NCBI GenBank assembly: GCA_965209105.1
Contig: CBDBQB010000033.1
Coordinates: forward strand, 1-64,000
DNA from: JAAELZ01 sp965209105
Lineage (GTDB): Bacteria; Pseudomonadota; Gammaproteobacteria; Arenicellales; Poriferihabitantaceae
DNA length: 64,000 nt
Reading direction: 5' to 3'
Positions 35,315-44,030 of this stretch are shown piece after piece. A program made the translations under genes and the position numbers. The notes beneath the pieces are model-generated. The model made no database searches. It was not told the DNA's origin and saw only the letters and a list, made by a program, of their open reading frames with translations. Each line of letters begins with the position of its first letter. Within the stretch, counting starts at the first letter, position 1.

Positions 35315-35520
35315 AATACAATGTTTAATGCAATTAGAGCTGGAATAATGCAATTAGAGCTGGAACAAAAACTAGAATTGTATTTGGTAGAAATATGTTT
35401 ATCACTTTTTCATACCAAAATATAAACAATATGTATCCAAGAAAGACTAGCCAAAACTCTCACCTTGTAGCTCTGCCATCTGGATTGAAGAAGAATTCGA
35501 ATATTTCCTTCATCTTTTGT

Positions 35521-35640
35521 TCCTAACAATCATTATACACCTTGCTTAAAGCGTACAATAATAAGTTAAAACGTAACAGGGGGCGACCTAGCTAACCAGC
35601 ACGATGCTTTTTTGCGTCCGTATTGAACGCCTTGTTAGCC
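35521..35640 (-). repeat. attC-like site of the toxin-antitoxin cassette
   Basis: On the minus strand it opens with GGCTAACAAGGCGTTCAA and closes with TTGTTAGGA, 120 bases overall, similar in length to the long attC sites of Vibrio-like integrons. CTAACAA and TTGTTAG are complementary ends. The antitoxin stop codon lies inside the site and the DUF805 ATG follows 7 bases after it. Simple-site matches are imperfect at the outermost base, hence moderate confidence. Confidence 0.65.
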
Positions 35641-35912
35641 ATAATGTCGTGTAGGCCACCTGAAACATATTTATGAAGCACGCTGGACACTAATGTCTGA
35701 TAAGGAATACCTTCCTCAAGCGCGCGTCTTTGTAGTGACGCTAAATCACGACTTGATATCCTAATGTTAATTCGTTTGTCTTTTTTAAAAGTTTCTTCAG
35801 CGGCAGCTTGCAACATTTTCTTACGTTTTGGCGTAAGAACTGATTTGAATTCGCCGGCCTCAAAATCCTTAAGGATTTGATTCTCTTCTTTGCTAAGTTT
35901 AGGGTCGCTCAT
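35592..35912 (-). CDS. Antitoxin, CopG/BrnA-like (cassette-borne)
   Basis: 106-residue predicted DNA-binding antitoxin. The central part INIRISSRDLASLQRRALEEGIPYQTLVSSVLHKYVSG is a ribbon-helix-helix-like motif. The last ~18 residues (ANKAFNTDAKKHRAG) are encoded by the attC site itself, a typical consequence of cassette architecture. It overlaps the toxin gene as ATGA and has a strong AGGAGAATC ribosome site. Second gene of a toxin-first module. Confidence 0.8.
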   Translation of the reverse strand: MSDPKLSKEENQILKDFEAGEFKSVLTPKRKKMLQAAAEETFKKDKRINIRISSRDLASLQRRALEEGIPYQTLVSSVLHKYVSGGLHDIMANKAFNTDAKKHRAG

Positions 35913-36187
35913 GATGATTCTCCTAAGTATATCTTAGTTGCCTTTCTGCTTGGAATGACAGTCTTTAAAAATATTTCTTTTCTGTTTTCTAGATATGGAA
36001 CAAGATGGGCATAATTATTTATGTTGATAACAAATACCCGTTGGTTTGGGTATTTGTCACTATTTGGATGCTCAATATCATCAAGTAATGCATCTTGTTG
36101 TAGGTAAAAAACAATATCCTCAAATGAAATGCCACGCTCTGAAATGAGCTGTTGATTTTTGGTGGCATTCCAATTTATTGGTTTCAT
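35909..36187 (-). CDS. BrnT-like toxin of a toxin-antitoxin pair
   Basis: 92 residues opening NWNATKNQQLISERGISFEDIVFYL, which resembles the BrnT/DUF497 pattern (W-D-x-x-K-x-x-x-N...HGISFEEA) and ending KTVIPSRKATKIYLGE, like the RIISARKA end of BrnT. BrnT toxins are RelE-fold ribonucleases; this one is divergent, so the activity is inferred from the paired CopG-like antitoxin and the module layout. Probably stabilises the cassette remnant. Confidence 0.7.
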   Translation of the reverse strand: MKPINWNATKNQQLISERGISFEDIVFYLQQDALLDDIEHPNSDKYPNQRVFVININNYAHLVPYLENRKEIFLKTVIPSRKATKIYLGESS

Positions 36188-36255
36188 ACTTTAGAGCATA
36201 GCATATATGTGTGCCTATTGGCATCATCCAATAATTGCGTCGAATTGCTAAACTA

Positions 36256-37089
36256 TTACCCCTTCCGATGTCCCTGAATCAATTCATACGCCGCGTGGAT
36301 TTCTTTTGATCGTTCTGTGGCCTTGGCGATCATGTCCTCTGGCACGCCCTGCCCGATTAGCTTGTCGGGGTGGTATTGGCTGATGAGCTTTCGATAAGCG
36401 CGCTTAATTTCTTTGTCACTGTTCTGCGCATTCACCCCCAAAGCTTGGTGGGCTTCTGCCAGGGTATTGGTCGCGCGGGTAGGTCTTGCGCCGCGGGCTT
36501 GTTCGTATTGCCCACCGGCTTGATCGCGAAAACGGTTTTGCCCTTGGATCATCAGCAGTAGCTGATCAAAGGCGCGCTCGTTATAGCCAAACTGCATCGA
36601 TATTTTTAACATCAACTCGCGTTCGGCGGAATGCAGCTCACCGTCCGCTAAGGCAACACCGACTAAATAGACCAACAGCAAATGCCTCATTTGCAAGGAG
36701 CCGCCGCAGACCTTAACGAAATGCGCTAGGGTCGCTTCATATTCAAATTCAGGTTTTGCACCCGCTTTAAAATGGGCAACCGCCTCGCTCCGATGTTCAC
36801 CCGTCATGCCCATCTGCGATATAAATTTCTCGATATGATCGATTTCCGATTGTGAGACTTGTGAATCCGCCTTGGCCAATTTCCCCATCAGTAGGAATAG
36901 CGTTTTAAGGAAAACTGCTTGGCGTTGTTTTTGAATCTCCGCGCGCCCGCCCGGCAAAATAGCTTTGGGGCCATCTCGCAATAAAGTAGTGACTAGGCCT
37001 CCTCCAATCCAGCCCAATATTGCGCCGAAAAAACCAAAGAATGAAAGGCCTAGAATCGCCGCAATCGGCCTAATGAATAAAGTAATCAT
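36256..37089 (-). CDS. djlA: DjlA-type membrane-anchored DnaJ co-chaperone
   Basis: 277 residues: an N-terminal membrane segment (FFGFFGAILGWIGGGLVTTLL, ~17-37), a TerB-like helical domain (~60-180, with KADSQVSQSEIDHIEKFI and ADGELHSAERELM), a flexible linker and a C-terminal J-domain with HPD (YHPDKLIGQGVPEDM). This matches DjlA, which stimulates DnaK at the inner membrane. Its 3' end is duplicated, in decayed form, at 27788. Confidence 0.92.
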   Translation of the reverse strand: MITLFIRPIAAILGLSFFGFFGAILGWIGGGLVTTLLRDGPKAILPGGRAEIQKQRQAVFLKTLFLLMGKLAKADSQVSQSEIDHIEKFISQMGMTGEHRSEAVAHFKAGAKPEFEYEATLAHFVKVCGGSLQMRHLLLVYLVGVALADGELHSAERELMLKISMQFGYNERAFDQLLLMIQGQNRFRDQAGGQYEQARGARPTRATNTLAEAHQALGVNAQNSDKEIKRAYRKLISQYHPDKLIGQGVPEDMIAKATERSKEIHAAYELIQGHRKG

Positions 37090-37135
37090 AGAAGTGTGTG
37101 ATTATAAAATTATTGGGTATGCTTACTTTAAATCG

Positions 37136-38197
37136 CTAAGCTTTTATCTGGCGTATTGCGTTGAGCAACCCAGCCATTTCTTGTTCTGTACCGATGGTGA
37201 TTCTTAAAAAATCACTGATTCTGGGCGCACTGAAATGCCGAACCAAGATGCCTTTTTCCTTCAGCGCTAGGTAAAGTTTTTCTGCAGGCATGAATGTCGG
37301 CCGCACGAACACAAAATTCGCCGCAGAATTAAGCACTTCAAAATCTTCAGCGCGTAAATCGATGGTCGCTTTATCGCGTAATTGAATCACGTTTTGGCAC
37401 GCAGCTCGAAAACTTAATTCATCTTCAATCGCCGCCTGCGCACCTGCTAAGGCGATTTTATCCAGCGGATAGGAATTAAAAGAATTTTTAACGCGCTCTA
37501 AACCCTCAATCAGCTCAGACGAGCCCATCGCATAGCCCACTCGAAGACCCGCCAAACTACGGGATTTAGAGAGCGTTTGCACAACCAATAGATTTGGAAA
37601 TTCGCTTATAAGAGCAACACACGAAGCCGCCCCAAAATCAACGTAGGCCTCATCAATCACCACCACAGAACCTTGATTTCTCGCGACAAATTCCCGAATT
37701 TCCTCAACACTCAAAGCAATGGACGTCGGCGCATTAGGGTTGGCGAAAATCACCCCACCGTTGTCGCTGGGGTAATCCGCTAGATCGATTTCAAACTGCT
37801 CTGTCAGCGGGATTTGTTGTAGCTCAATATCATACAAGCGCGCATAGGCCGGATAAAAACTATAGGATATATCAGGGCAGACCAAGCGCTTGCTCGCATC
37901 AAACAAGCCAGCAAATATATGCGCCAAGACTTCATCAGAACCATTGCCGACAAACACCTCAGCGGGCGTCAAGGCATAACGATCTGCTATCGCTTGCTTT
38001 AAGTCTTGGCAATGTGGATCAGGATATTGATTTAAACCACTGTCGACCGCTGCACGCATTGCGCTGAGCGCCGCCGCCGAAGGTGGCGCAGGATTCTCGT
38101 TGGTATTGAGCTTGATATATTGTTGATCCTGCGGTTGCTCGCCCGGCACATAGGGCTGCAAACGCTGCGTGGTTTTACTCCAAAATCGACTCATCAT
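37136..38197 (-). CDS. hisC: Histidinol-phosphate aminotransferase HisC
   Basis: PLP enzyme of histidine biosynthesis (353 residues). Hallmarks: IKLNTNENPAPPS, YPDPHCQDLKQAI, the IDEAYVDFG strand, the PLP lysine in QTLSKSRSLAGLRVGY and the C-terminal FLRITIGTEQEM. The start at ATG 38197 overlaps the rsmI stop (ATGATGA); longer in-frame starts would lie within rsmI. No other his genes are nearby, so this may be a second, HisC2-like copy also able to use aromatic substrates. Confidence 0.9.
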   Translation of the reverse strand: MMSRFWSKTTQRLQPYVPGEQPQDQQYIKLNTNENPAPPSAAALSAMRAAVDSGLNQYPDPHCQDLKQAIADRYALTPAEVFVGNGSDEVLAHIFAGLFDASKRLVCPDISYSFYPAYARLYDIELQQIPLTEQFEIDLADYPSDNGGVIFANPNAPTSIALSVEEIREFVARNQGSVVVIDEAYVDFGAASCVALISEFPNLLVVQTLSKSRSLAGLRVGYAMGSSELIEGLERVKNSFNSYPLDKIALAGAQAAIEDELSFRAACQNVIQLRDKATIDLRAEDFEVLNSAANFVFVRPTFMPAEKLYLALKEKGILVRHFSAPRISDFLRITIGTEQEMAGLLNAIRQIKA

Positions 38198-39057
38198 GCT
38201 TTCTCTATTTCTTGTTGTAGCGCCAGCGCGCGTTGATAGCACTGATTCTTGTTCACGCCAGTAATCTCCGCCGTGATTTTACTCGCTTTTGATACGCCAA
38301 GCTCTGCCAATAACAGGCGTAAAATTTGATCGATATCAACTTTGTTCTCATCCGTCTGAGCGCCCGCCAACATCACCACAAATTCACCTTTTTGCGCCAG
38401 CGCATCGGCAGATAATTGCTCGATCACCGAGAGTATCTCACCATGATAAACACTTTCAAATTTTTTAGTGATCTCTCGAGCCACGACTACTTTGCGCGAT
38501 GCGCCAAAGACGGTAGATAAGGATTCGAGGAACGGCATAATTCGATGTTTGGCTTCATAAAATACTAAGGTTTGTGTCTCTGCGCTGAGCGCCTGCAAGC
38601 GTTGCTCGCGCGCGGCTTGCTTGGCGGGCAGAAAACCTTCAAAACTAAATCGATCCGTCGGCAAGCCCGAGACCGACAAGGCTGCAATCGCTGCGCAGGC
38701 ACCGGGTATCGCAATTGCTTGGATGCCTTGGGTTTGTGCAGCGCGTACCAAGCGAAAGCCCGGATCGCTGATCAAGGGCGTGCCTGCATCGCTAATTAGG
38801 GCGATCGACTGCCCTTCCTTAATTTGTTGAACCATTGATTTTGCCAGACGATCTTCGTTGTGTTCATGCAGCGCTTTCATCGGCTGCTTGATGCCGTAAT
38901 GCTGTAATAACTTCACCGCATTGCGCGTGTCTTCCACCAATATTAGATCAACCGCGCCCAATACCTCGACCGCGCGGTAGCTCATGTCTTTGAGATTGCC
39001 GATTGGGGTGGCGACAATATATAGCGCGCCTGGGCGCTCGCCCGTTTGTGATTTCAT
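38194..39057 (-). CDS. rsmI: 16S rRNA (cytidine(1402)-2'-O)-methyltransferase RsmI
   Basis: Tetrapyrrole-methylase-fold SAM enzyme of 287 residues, methylating the 2'-OH of C1402. Signature segments: GALYIVATPIGNLKDMSYRAVEVL, VEDTRNAVKLL, ISDAGTPLISDPGF and GLPTDRFSFEGFLP. It is divergent from lpoA, the same arrangement as E. coli yraL-lpoA. Confidence 0.96.
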   Translation of the reverse strand: MKSQTGERPGALYIVATPIGNLKDMSYRAVEVLGAVDLILVEDTRNAVKLLQHYGIKQPMKALHEHNEDRLAKSMVQQIKEGQSIALISDAGTPLISDPGFRLVRAAQTQGIQAIAIPGACAAIAALSVSGLPTDRFSFEGFLPAKQAAREQRLQALSAETQTLVFYEAKHRIMPFLESLSTVFGASRKVVVAREITKKFESVYHGEILSVIEQLSADALAQKGEFVVMLAGAQTDENKVDIDQILRLLLAELGVSKASKITAEITGVNKNQCYQRALALQQEIEKA

Positions 39058-39143
39058 GCCGTTGCTTTCATACTTTGCTGTTCACTCTGTGCTACTTTAT
39101 ACTCTCGCACCTATTAATGGATTCGATTGTGACAAGCCCTTAG

Positions 39144-41078
39144 ATGCACCGCAAGCACCCTCAACAATTTTTTAAATTAAGCACAATTGTCATACTTGGC
39201 AGTTTAATCACTGCCTGCGCCTCAAACAATGCGCCGACGCCCACCGAATTCCCCAGCAAACCCAGCCAATCAACGGTTGAAGTCCAGACCCACGCATTAG
39301 ACCAAGATCAAGCCATCGAAGGGCTGAACCACCCCTTGACCGGCTCTATCAACGACCCTTGGTTATTGGTGCAGCAATCGCGTACCGCCAGCCCTGATTC
39401 GCGTGATGATTTGCTCCTACGCGCCAGTGATTTATTTTTAGATCAACAGCATTATTCGACGGCCTTTACGATGCTTGAAGAGGTCAGCCTCAACACACTA
39501 AATAATGAAAGCCGGCGTCACTATGAATTAACCTATGCGCGTTACACCTTGTTGTCGGGTGATGTCGACCGTGCTGCGAGACTCAGCGCACAAATACAAG
39601 CCAAGGGGCCGCTAAGCAAGGCCAACTATAAGCGCTGGTTGAAGCTCGATATTATTCTGGCGACGGGCCAACAGGACATCAAACGCGCCTTGATGTCACG
39701 CATCAACCTCGACCCACTTTTTAATCAATCGAAAACGGAATCAGCGGAACAGCTTAGCAATCAACAGAGAATTTTAAGCTATTTAAGTCGACAAGCCGCC
39801 ATCTTAAATAGCATCGGCAGCCTTGATAGCGAAATTCAAGGTTGGTTAGCGCTTGCGGAGTTAAAGCGCAGCAACCGCTTTAATATCGATGAACTGACAC
39901 GCTGGCGTGCACAATATCCAAGTCATCTCGCGCAAATAGCGGCCTTATCCAATACACTGATTTCGCGGCCGGTCAGCAGCAAGCAAATCGCGCTATTATT
40001 ACCGCTTACCTCCAAACTTGGGCGCGCGGCGCAAGCCTTTAAAGCGGGCTTTGATTCGGCAATCGTCCGAAACGGGCGTTTTAACACCCATCGCGTGTAT
40101 GACATTGGTGCAGAATCAGAACTGGTTTCTTTGTATTACCAAAGCGCGCTAAACGATGGGGCAGATTTTATTGTCGGGCCACTTGGACGTAACTATACCC
40201 AATCCCTGCTGTCTTTTTTGAGCAATGGAAACAACCATCAGAGTTCAACGCTAATGTTGGGCGCACTGACAGCCGAACACGCACCCATCACAAACCTGTG
40301 GGGTTTGTCGCTCTCCCCTGAGCAAGACGCAGCAGAAATTTCCGAACGAGCGATCAGCCAAGGTTTGAGTCGCGTGGTGGTATTGGAGAAAAACAATGCC
40401 TGGGGAGCGCGTCTCAGTCAGGCATTTATTTCAGCATTTGAATCTAAAGGCGGCAGCGTGGTTGCCGTAGAAAAATATTCGTCTACGGCAAACGACCACG
40501 GCATTGTGGTCAAAAATTTACTGAATATCAACGACAGCGAGATACGACATTTACGCTTGCAAAAATTACTCGGGGGGGAATTAGAATTTAGCGCACGCCG
40601 TCGCGACGATATCGATTTTATATTTGTTGCTGGCAATGCGACAGATGCGCGTCGCGTCGTCCCACTGCTTAAGTTTTATCGCGCGCATGACCTACCCATC
40701 TTCGCAACATCAAGCGCTTACAATGGGAGATTCGACAAGCTTTCCGATGAAGACCTGAACGGCCTACACTTTTCGGATATACCTTGGTTATTGAAAAAAC
40801 AAATTGCGGCCGATAAATTGTCGACCAACAACTTAAACGCCAATGCCGCAACGACAGTATCTTCGGGTCTACCTTATGCCAACGCCACCCTAAATCGGCT
40901 CTACGCACTCGGCGCGGCTGCTTTTGAAGCGATTCCAGAATTGGCCAAGTTACAATCGGATAATTGGTATAAAGTTGACACCCAAACGATGTCCCTGCGT
41001 ATGGATGAGAATCGCAACCTGCTCCACGAAGTCGCATGGGGGAAGTACACCACCGCCGGCGTTTCGATAACACCCTAA
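39144..41078 (+). CDS. lpoA: Penicillin-binding protein activator LpoA
   Basis: Outer-membrane lipoprotein (644 residues) that activates PBP1a. Lipobox LITAC gives a lipidated Cys near residue 25. N-terminal TPR-like helical region (~60-270) and C-terminal periplasmic-binding-protein-like fold beginning IALLLPLTSKLGRAAQAFKAGFDSA, with VGPLGRNYTQSLLSF and the DFIFVAGNATDARRVVPLLKF motif. Its partner PBP is not in the window. Start of the lpoA-yraN-diaA-dolP group. Confidence 0.93.
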   Translation: MHRKHPQQFFKLSTIVILGSLITACASNNAPTPTEFPSKPSQSTVEVQTHALDQDQAIEGLNHPLTGSINDPWLLVQQSRTASPDSRDDLLLRASDLFLDQQHYSTAFTMLEEVSLNTLNNESRRHYELTYARYTLLSGDVDRAARLSAQIQAKGPLSKANYKRWLKLDIILATGQQDIKRALMSRINLDPLFNQSKTESAEQLSNQQRILSYLSRQAAILNSIGSLDSEIQGWLALAELKRSNRFNIDELTRWRAQYPSHLAQIAALSNTLISRPVSSKQIALLLPLTSKLGRAAQAFKAGFDSAIVRNGRFNTHRVYDIGAESELVSLYYQSALNDGADFIVGPLGRNYTQSLLSFLSNGNNHQSSTLMLGALTAEHAPITNLWGLSLSPEQDAAEISERAISQGLSRVVVLEKNNAWGARLSQAFISAFESKGGSVVAVEKYSSTANDHGIVVKNLLNINDSEIRHLRLQKLLGGELEFSARRRDDIDFIFVAGNATDARRVVPLLKFYRAHDLPIFATSSAYNGRFDKLSDEDLNGLHFSDIPWLLKKQIAADKLSTNNLNANAATTVSSGLPYANATLNRLYALGAAAFEAIPELAKLQSDNWYKVDTQTMSLRMDENRNLLHEVAWGKYTTAGVSITP

Positions 41079-41093
41079 GCAGCCACCGGCGCC

Positions 41094-41468
41094 TTGAAAC
41101 TGAGCTTTTCTAATAGCCGCGCAAAAGGCCATCACGGTGAAAAGTTGGCGCTGGCTTTTTTGATTAAGCAGGGGTTAAAGCTTATCGATCAAAATCAGTC
41201 CAGTCCCTATGGGGAAATCGATTTGATTATGCAGGAGCAAAATGAATGGGTATTTGTCGAGGTACGTTACCGGCAATCCGCACAGTTCGGCGGCGGGCTT
41301 GAAAGCGTCACGACCACCAAGCAATCAAAACTCATCAAGACCGCAGAACACTATATGCAACGACATCATAAAACCTCCTTTGACGCTTGCCGTTTTGATA
41401 TTATTGAGCTCAGCGGCGATATCAACACGCCAGAGTTTAATTGGATTCAAAACGCCTTTGAGGCATAA
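41094..41468 (+). CDS. yraN: YraN/UPF0102 family nuclease-fold protein
   Basis: 124 residues, start TTG at 41094, 15 bases after lpoA. The family signature is GHHGEKLALAFLIKQGLKLI, SSPYGEIDLIMQEQNEWVFVEVRYRQ, which matches a PD-(D/E)XK-like nuclease core (E-I-D...E-V-R). In some bacteria relatives take part in DNA processing; function here is unproven. Conserved position between lpoA and diaA. Confidence 0.92.
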   Translation: MKLSFSNSRAKGHHGEKLALAFLIKQGLKLIDQNQSSPYGEIDLIMQEQNEWVFVEVRYRQSAQFGGGLESVTTTKQSKLIKTAEHYMQRHHKTSFDACRFDIIELSGDINTPEFNWIQNAFEA

Positions 41469-41514
41469 CAGCTTTGTATTTGTACCCCGAACCTGAACAA
41501 ATAAATTACTGAAT

Positions 41515-42108
41515 ATGAACGCTCGTGATAGAATTTCTCGGCATTTCAACGACAGCCGCCACGCGCTAGAGGATGCACTGGAAAAATTAGGCGATACCAT
41601 CGAATCCAGCGCCAGCATTCTGGCTAACAAACTCGCCGCCGGCGGAAAGCTATTAATTTGCGGCAACGGCGGTTCGGCCTCTGACGCACTACATTTTTCT
41701 AGCGAGCTCATCAATCGCTTCGAGATGGAACGCCCGCCGTTGGCCGCCATTGCGCTGAATGCAGATGTTTCATCTTTAACTTCTATCGCCAACGATTACT
41801 CTTTTGAGCAGGTCTACAGCAAACAGCTTACCGCCCTGGGTTCGACGGCAGATATGTTGGTGGTTTTTACCACTTCTGGCAATTCAAAAAATATCAATCA
41901 CGCTGTCCAAACTGCCCAGACTATGGGAATACCAACCTTGGCACTCACGGGCAAATCAGGCGGAGAAACATCGAAATTATTGGGCAGCAATGATATCGAA
42001 CTACGCATCCCTAACGACACCACCGCACGCATTCAAGAGGTACATGGCTTGATCATCCATTGCCTATGCGATTTAATCGATCAACAATTGTATGGAGATT
42101 TATCATGA
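41515..42108 (+). CDS. diaA: SIS-domain protein DiaA (GmhA-like phosphosugar isomerase)
   Basis: 197-residue SIS protein. By position (yraN-diaA-dolP) and by motifs INRFEMERPPLAAIALN and IRIPNDTTARIQEVH...CLCDLID it corresponds to DiaA, the DnaA-binding initiation factor. However, it keeps GmhA-like catalytic segments GNGGSASDALHF and TTSGNS, and rfaE2 of the heptose pathway lies just downstream, so sedoheptulose-7-phosphate isomerase activity is possible. The two cannot be separated from sequence alone. Confidence 0.85.
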   Translation: MNARDRISRHFNDSRHALEDALEKLGDTIESSASILANKLAAGGKLLICGNGGSASDALHFSSELINRFEMERPPLAAIALNADVSSLTSIANDYSFEQVYSKQLTALGSTADMLVVFTTSGNSKNINHAVQTAQTMGIPTLALTGKSGGETSKLLGSNDIELRIPNDTTARIQEVHGLIIHCLCDLIDQQLYGDLS

Positions 42109-42695
42109 GCTTACCTTCGTTTATACGGATACGTACCGGCTTTTTAGCCGCCAGCATCATGCTGTTGACGGCTTGCATACCCGCCGCCATTGGTATTATC
42201 GCTGTCACCACCGTCGACCTCATGAAAGAGCGGCGCACATTAGGCACGGTAATTGACGATAACTTAGCCGAAGCCAGCATCTTAAGAGAAGTCTTCGCGG
42301 ATGAAAGCTTAGGGCGTAGCGTTCACGTCAGCCCAACGTCATTAAACGGCGTTCTTTTGCTGACAGGAGAAGTAGCAACCGAACAGCAAAAGCAGCGCGT
42401 TGAAGCCATTGCAAATAGCTATCAAGGTGTCAGCCAGATCGTCAATCAGTTGGATATAGCCGGCAAAAGTTCCTTAACCAGCCGCACCAATGATGCACTG
42501 ATCACGGCCAAAGTTAAAACGGAACTGATCCGCAATAAAATTGTCGATGCGACCAATATTAAAGTCGTTACCGAACGGGGCGTCGTTTATTTACTCGGCA
42601 TCGTCACGCCAATCGAAGGCGAGACCGCGATAGAACTAGCCAAGAAAGTCAGCGGCGTGGTGCGTATCGTTAAGGTATTCATGCCGCCGGTATAA
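42105..42695 (+). CDS. dolP: BON-domain outer membrane lipoprotein DolP (YraP)
   Basis: 196 residues with lipobox LLTAC (Cys near 24) and two BON domains (~50-115 and ~125-195; for example VLLLTGEVATEQQKQRVEAIA and VVYLLGIVTPIEGETAIELA). DolP keeps outer-membrane integrity and supports the BAM complex. The ATG at 42105 overlaps the diaA stop (ATGA); the longer frame from 42060 is inside diaA. Confidence 0.92.
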   Translation: MSLPSFIRIRTGFLAASIMLLTACIPAAIGIIAVTTVDLMKERRTLGTVIDDNLAEASILREVFADESLGRSVHVSPTSLNGVLLLTGEVATEQQKQRVEAIANSYQGVSQIVNQLDIAGKSSLTSRTNDALITAKVKTELIRNKIVDATNIKVVTERGVVYLLGIVTPIEGETAIELAKKVSGVVRIVKVFMPPV

Positions 42696-42721
42696 GCCAA
42701 CTCCCTGCAATAGCAGATTTT

Positions 42722-43207
42722 ATGCCCGCTGAGATATTAAACACTCAAGCCGACCTTAAACGGTGGTTGGGCGAAATTGATCGCCCTTTGGTCTTTAGCA
42801 ATGGCTGCTTTGATATATTGCACCGCGGCCATGTGCACTATCTTCAACAAGCTGCCGCGCTGGGCAGTACGCTGATTGTTGCGCTCAATAGCGATGAATC
42901 CGTTCGGCGATTGGGCAAAGGCGAAACTCGCCCGATCAACCCCTTGGAAGATCGCATGGCGGTTATCGCTGGACTGGCTTCCGTGGATGCCGTTTGCGCC
43001 TTTGACACCGACACGCCGCTTGACCTCATCAAACTTTGCCAGCCCGACCATCTTGTCAAGGGCGGCGATTGGCCGGTTGATCAAATTGTCGGCTATCGCG
43101 AGGCTAAAGCATGGGGCGGACAAACCCACTCAATCGCGTTTGAATATGAGCGCTCGACGACCACGCTACTGGAAAAGGTAAGGGCTAATTCGAAGAAAGG
43201 TGGTTAA
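42722..43207 (+). CDS. rfaE2: D-glycero-beta-D-manno-heptose 1-phosphate adenylyltransferase
   Basis: Nucleotidyltransferase of 161 residues corresponding to the C-terminal half of HldE: FSNGCFDILHRGHVHYLQQA (HxGH), LNSDESVRRLGKGETRPI, DHLVKGGDW and YERSTTTLLEKVR (S/TTT motif). It makes ADP-heptose for lipopolysaccharide core. A free-standing adenylyltransferase implies that the kinase half is encoded elsewhere. Confidence 0.93.
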   Translation: MPAEILNTQADLKRWLGEIDRPLVFSNGCFDILHRGHVHYLQQAAALGSTLIVALNSDESVRRLGKGETRPINPLEDRMAVIAGLASVDAVCAFDTDTPLDLIKLCQPDHLVKGGDWPVDQIVGYREAKAWGGQTHSIAFEYERSTTTLLEKVRANSKKGG

Positions 43208-43772
43208 GTATTCTGTCGCTGGAACGCCTGAAATGCCCGATTGAGACAGCCGATCTCCGAATTAAGTAATATGTCCCCCGAACTCCTTTTTAATCGCCTT
43301 TATTCGGCATGATTAGCTTCGAGATTTTCAAACAGAAAATTGACTGGTGAGTATTCTCTGATCGCGCCTTGACCTTACATAAACCTAGAGAGGCACTCAT
43401 TCGAAGAGGCTTTAAGCCCGATTTTTAGGATAGTTCGGGGGACTCGACACATAGTGATTTTATCCGAGCTGAGAATTAGATTACAAAGAAAAGTCTTGTG
43501 TCTCACGAACTTCACAATAGTTTGAATATCAATTTGGCTAACCCCTCGATCTTTATCCATCGAGCAGTGATTGTGGGAATAACTAGACTTTGATATAGTG
43601 CGATTTGTACTGTGAGCGGTACGCATTATTCATCAGTGTAATAGGCGGCTGAACCCTTAGCGATCTATTAACGTAAAGAGTTTTTCGATTTGATGGTTAA
43701 CTCATCATAAAAAGACTATCAGTGCGGGGTTTGTTATTTGTGTAAACAATTCATTATTATTAGGGAGAAATT
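43208..43772. other. Intergenic region with 12-bp inverted repeats
   Basis: About 565 bases without a credible gene. GTCCCCCGAACT at 43273-43284 and its exact complement AGTTCGGGGGAC at 43432-43443 bracket 171 bases. A minus-strand open frame at 43375-43626 has no family likeness and crosses the repeat. Upstream of the next gene an AGGGAG ribosome site is present. Confidence 0.4.
43273..43443. repeat. Inverted repeat pair bracketing 171 bases
   Basis: GTCCCCCGAACT and its exact complement at the two ends, with no gene between. It could be a small non-autonomous element or a relic of an IS200/RAYT-associated repeat. No target duplication is clear. Confidence 0.4.
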
Positions 43773-44030
43773 ATGTATTCACATTATCAACGTGTAAGAA
43801 GGCTTTGGGACATGGAAGAGGGGACTATCCAAGATCCATTATCAGGACATAATATTACTGTCCACGGGCATGATGTCGATGTGCCAATCTCAGACAGTAA
43901 CCCTCCTACTATTATGCATATGGAAGCCATACGCTTAAGCCTATCGATTACTGCAACGGCAAATTATAATAATGTTTTTGAGGGCGGAATGAAGGCTGAC
44001 AGTGATTATTACATAATCAACTTCAAAATA

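Larger units (their letters stand above)
33974..35513 (-). pseudogene. DUF805 membrane protein cassette, split by IS and other lesions
   Basis: N-terminal part 35513-35315 (MKEIFEFFFNPDGRATR, TGA, EFWLVFLGYILFIFWY) and C-terminal part 34106-33974 (HIRRLHDIGRNGWWLIVPV...KGLSSENKYGLPR). Removing the IS with one target duplication and one unit of a 20-bp tandem duplication (35327-35366) joins them in a single 104-codon frame reading VPALIALNIVLIVHIRRLHDIGRNGWW, the DUF805 hallmark. A TGA at 35462-35460 remains. It sits between two attC-like sites, so it is a dead integron cassette. Confidence 0.85.

Noticed and set aside
43375..43626. 83-codon minus-strand open frame between rfaE2 and the orphan gene
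   Set aside because: It crosses one arm of the inverted repeat, lacks a ribosome site and has no family likeness.
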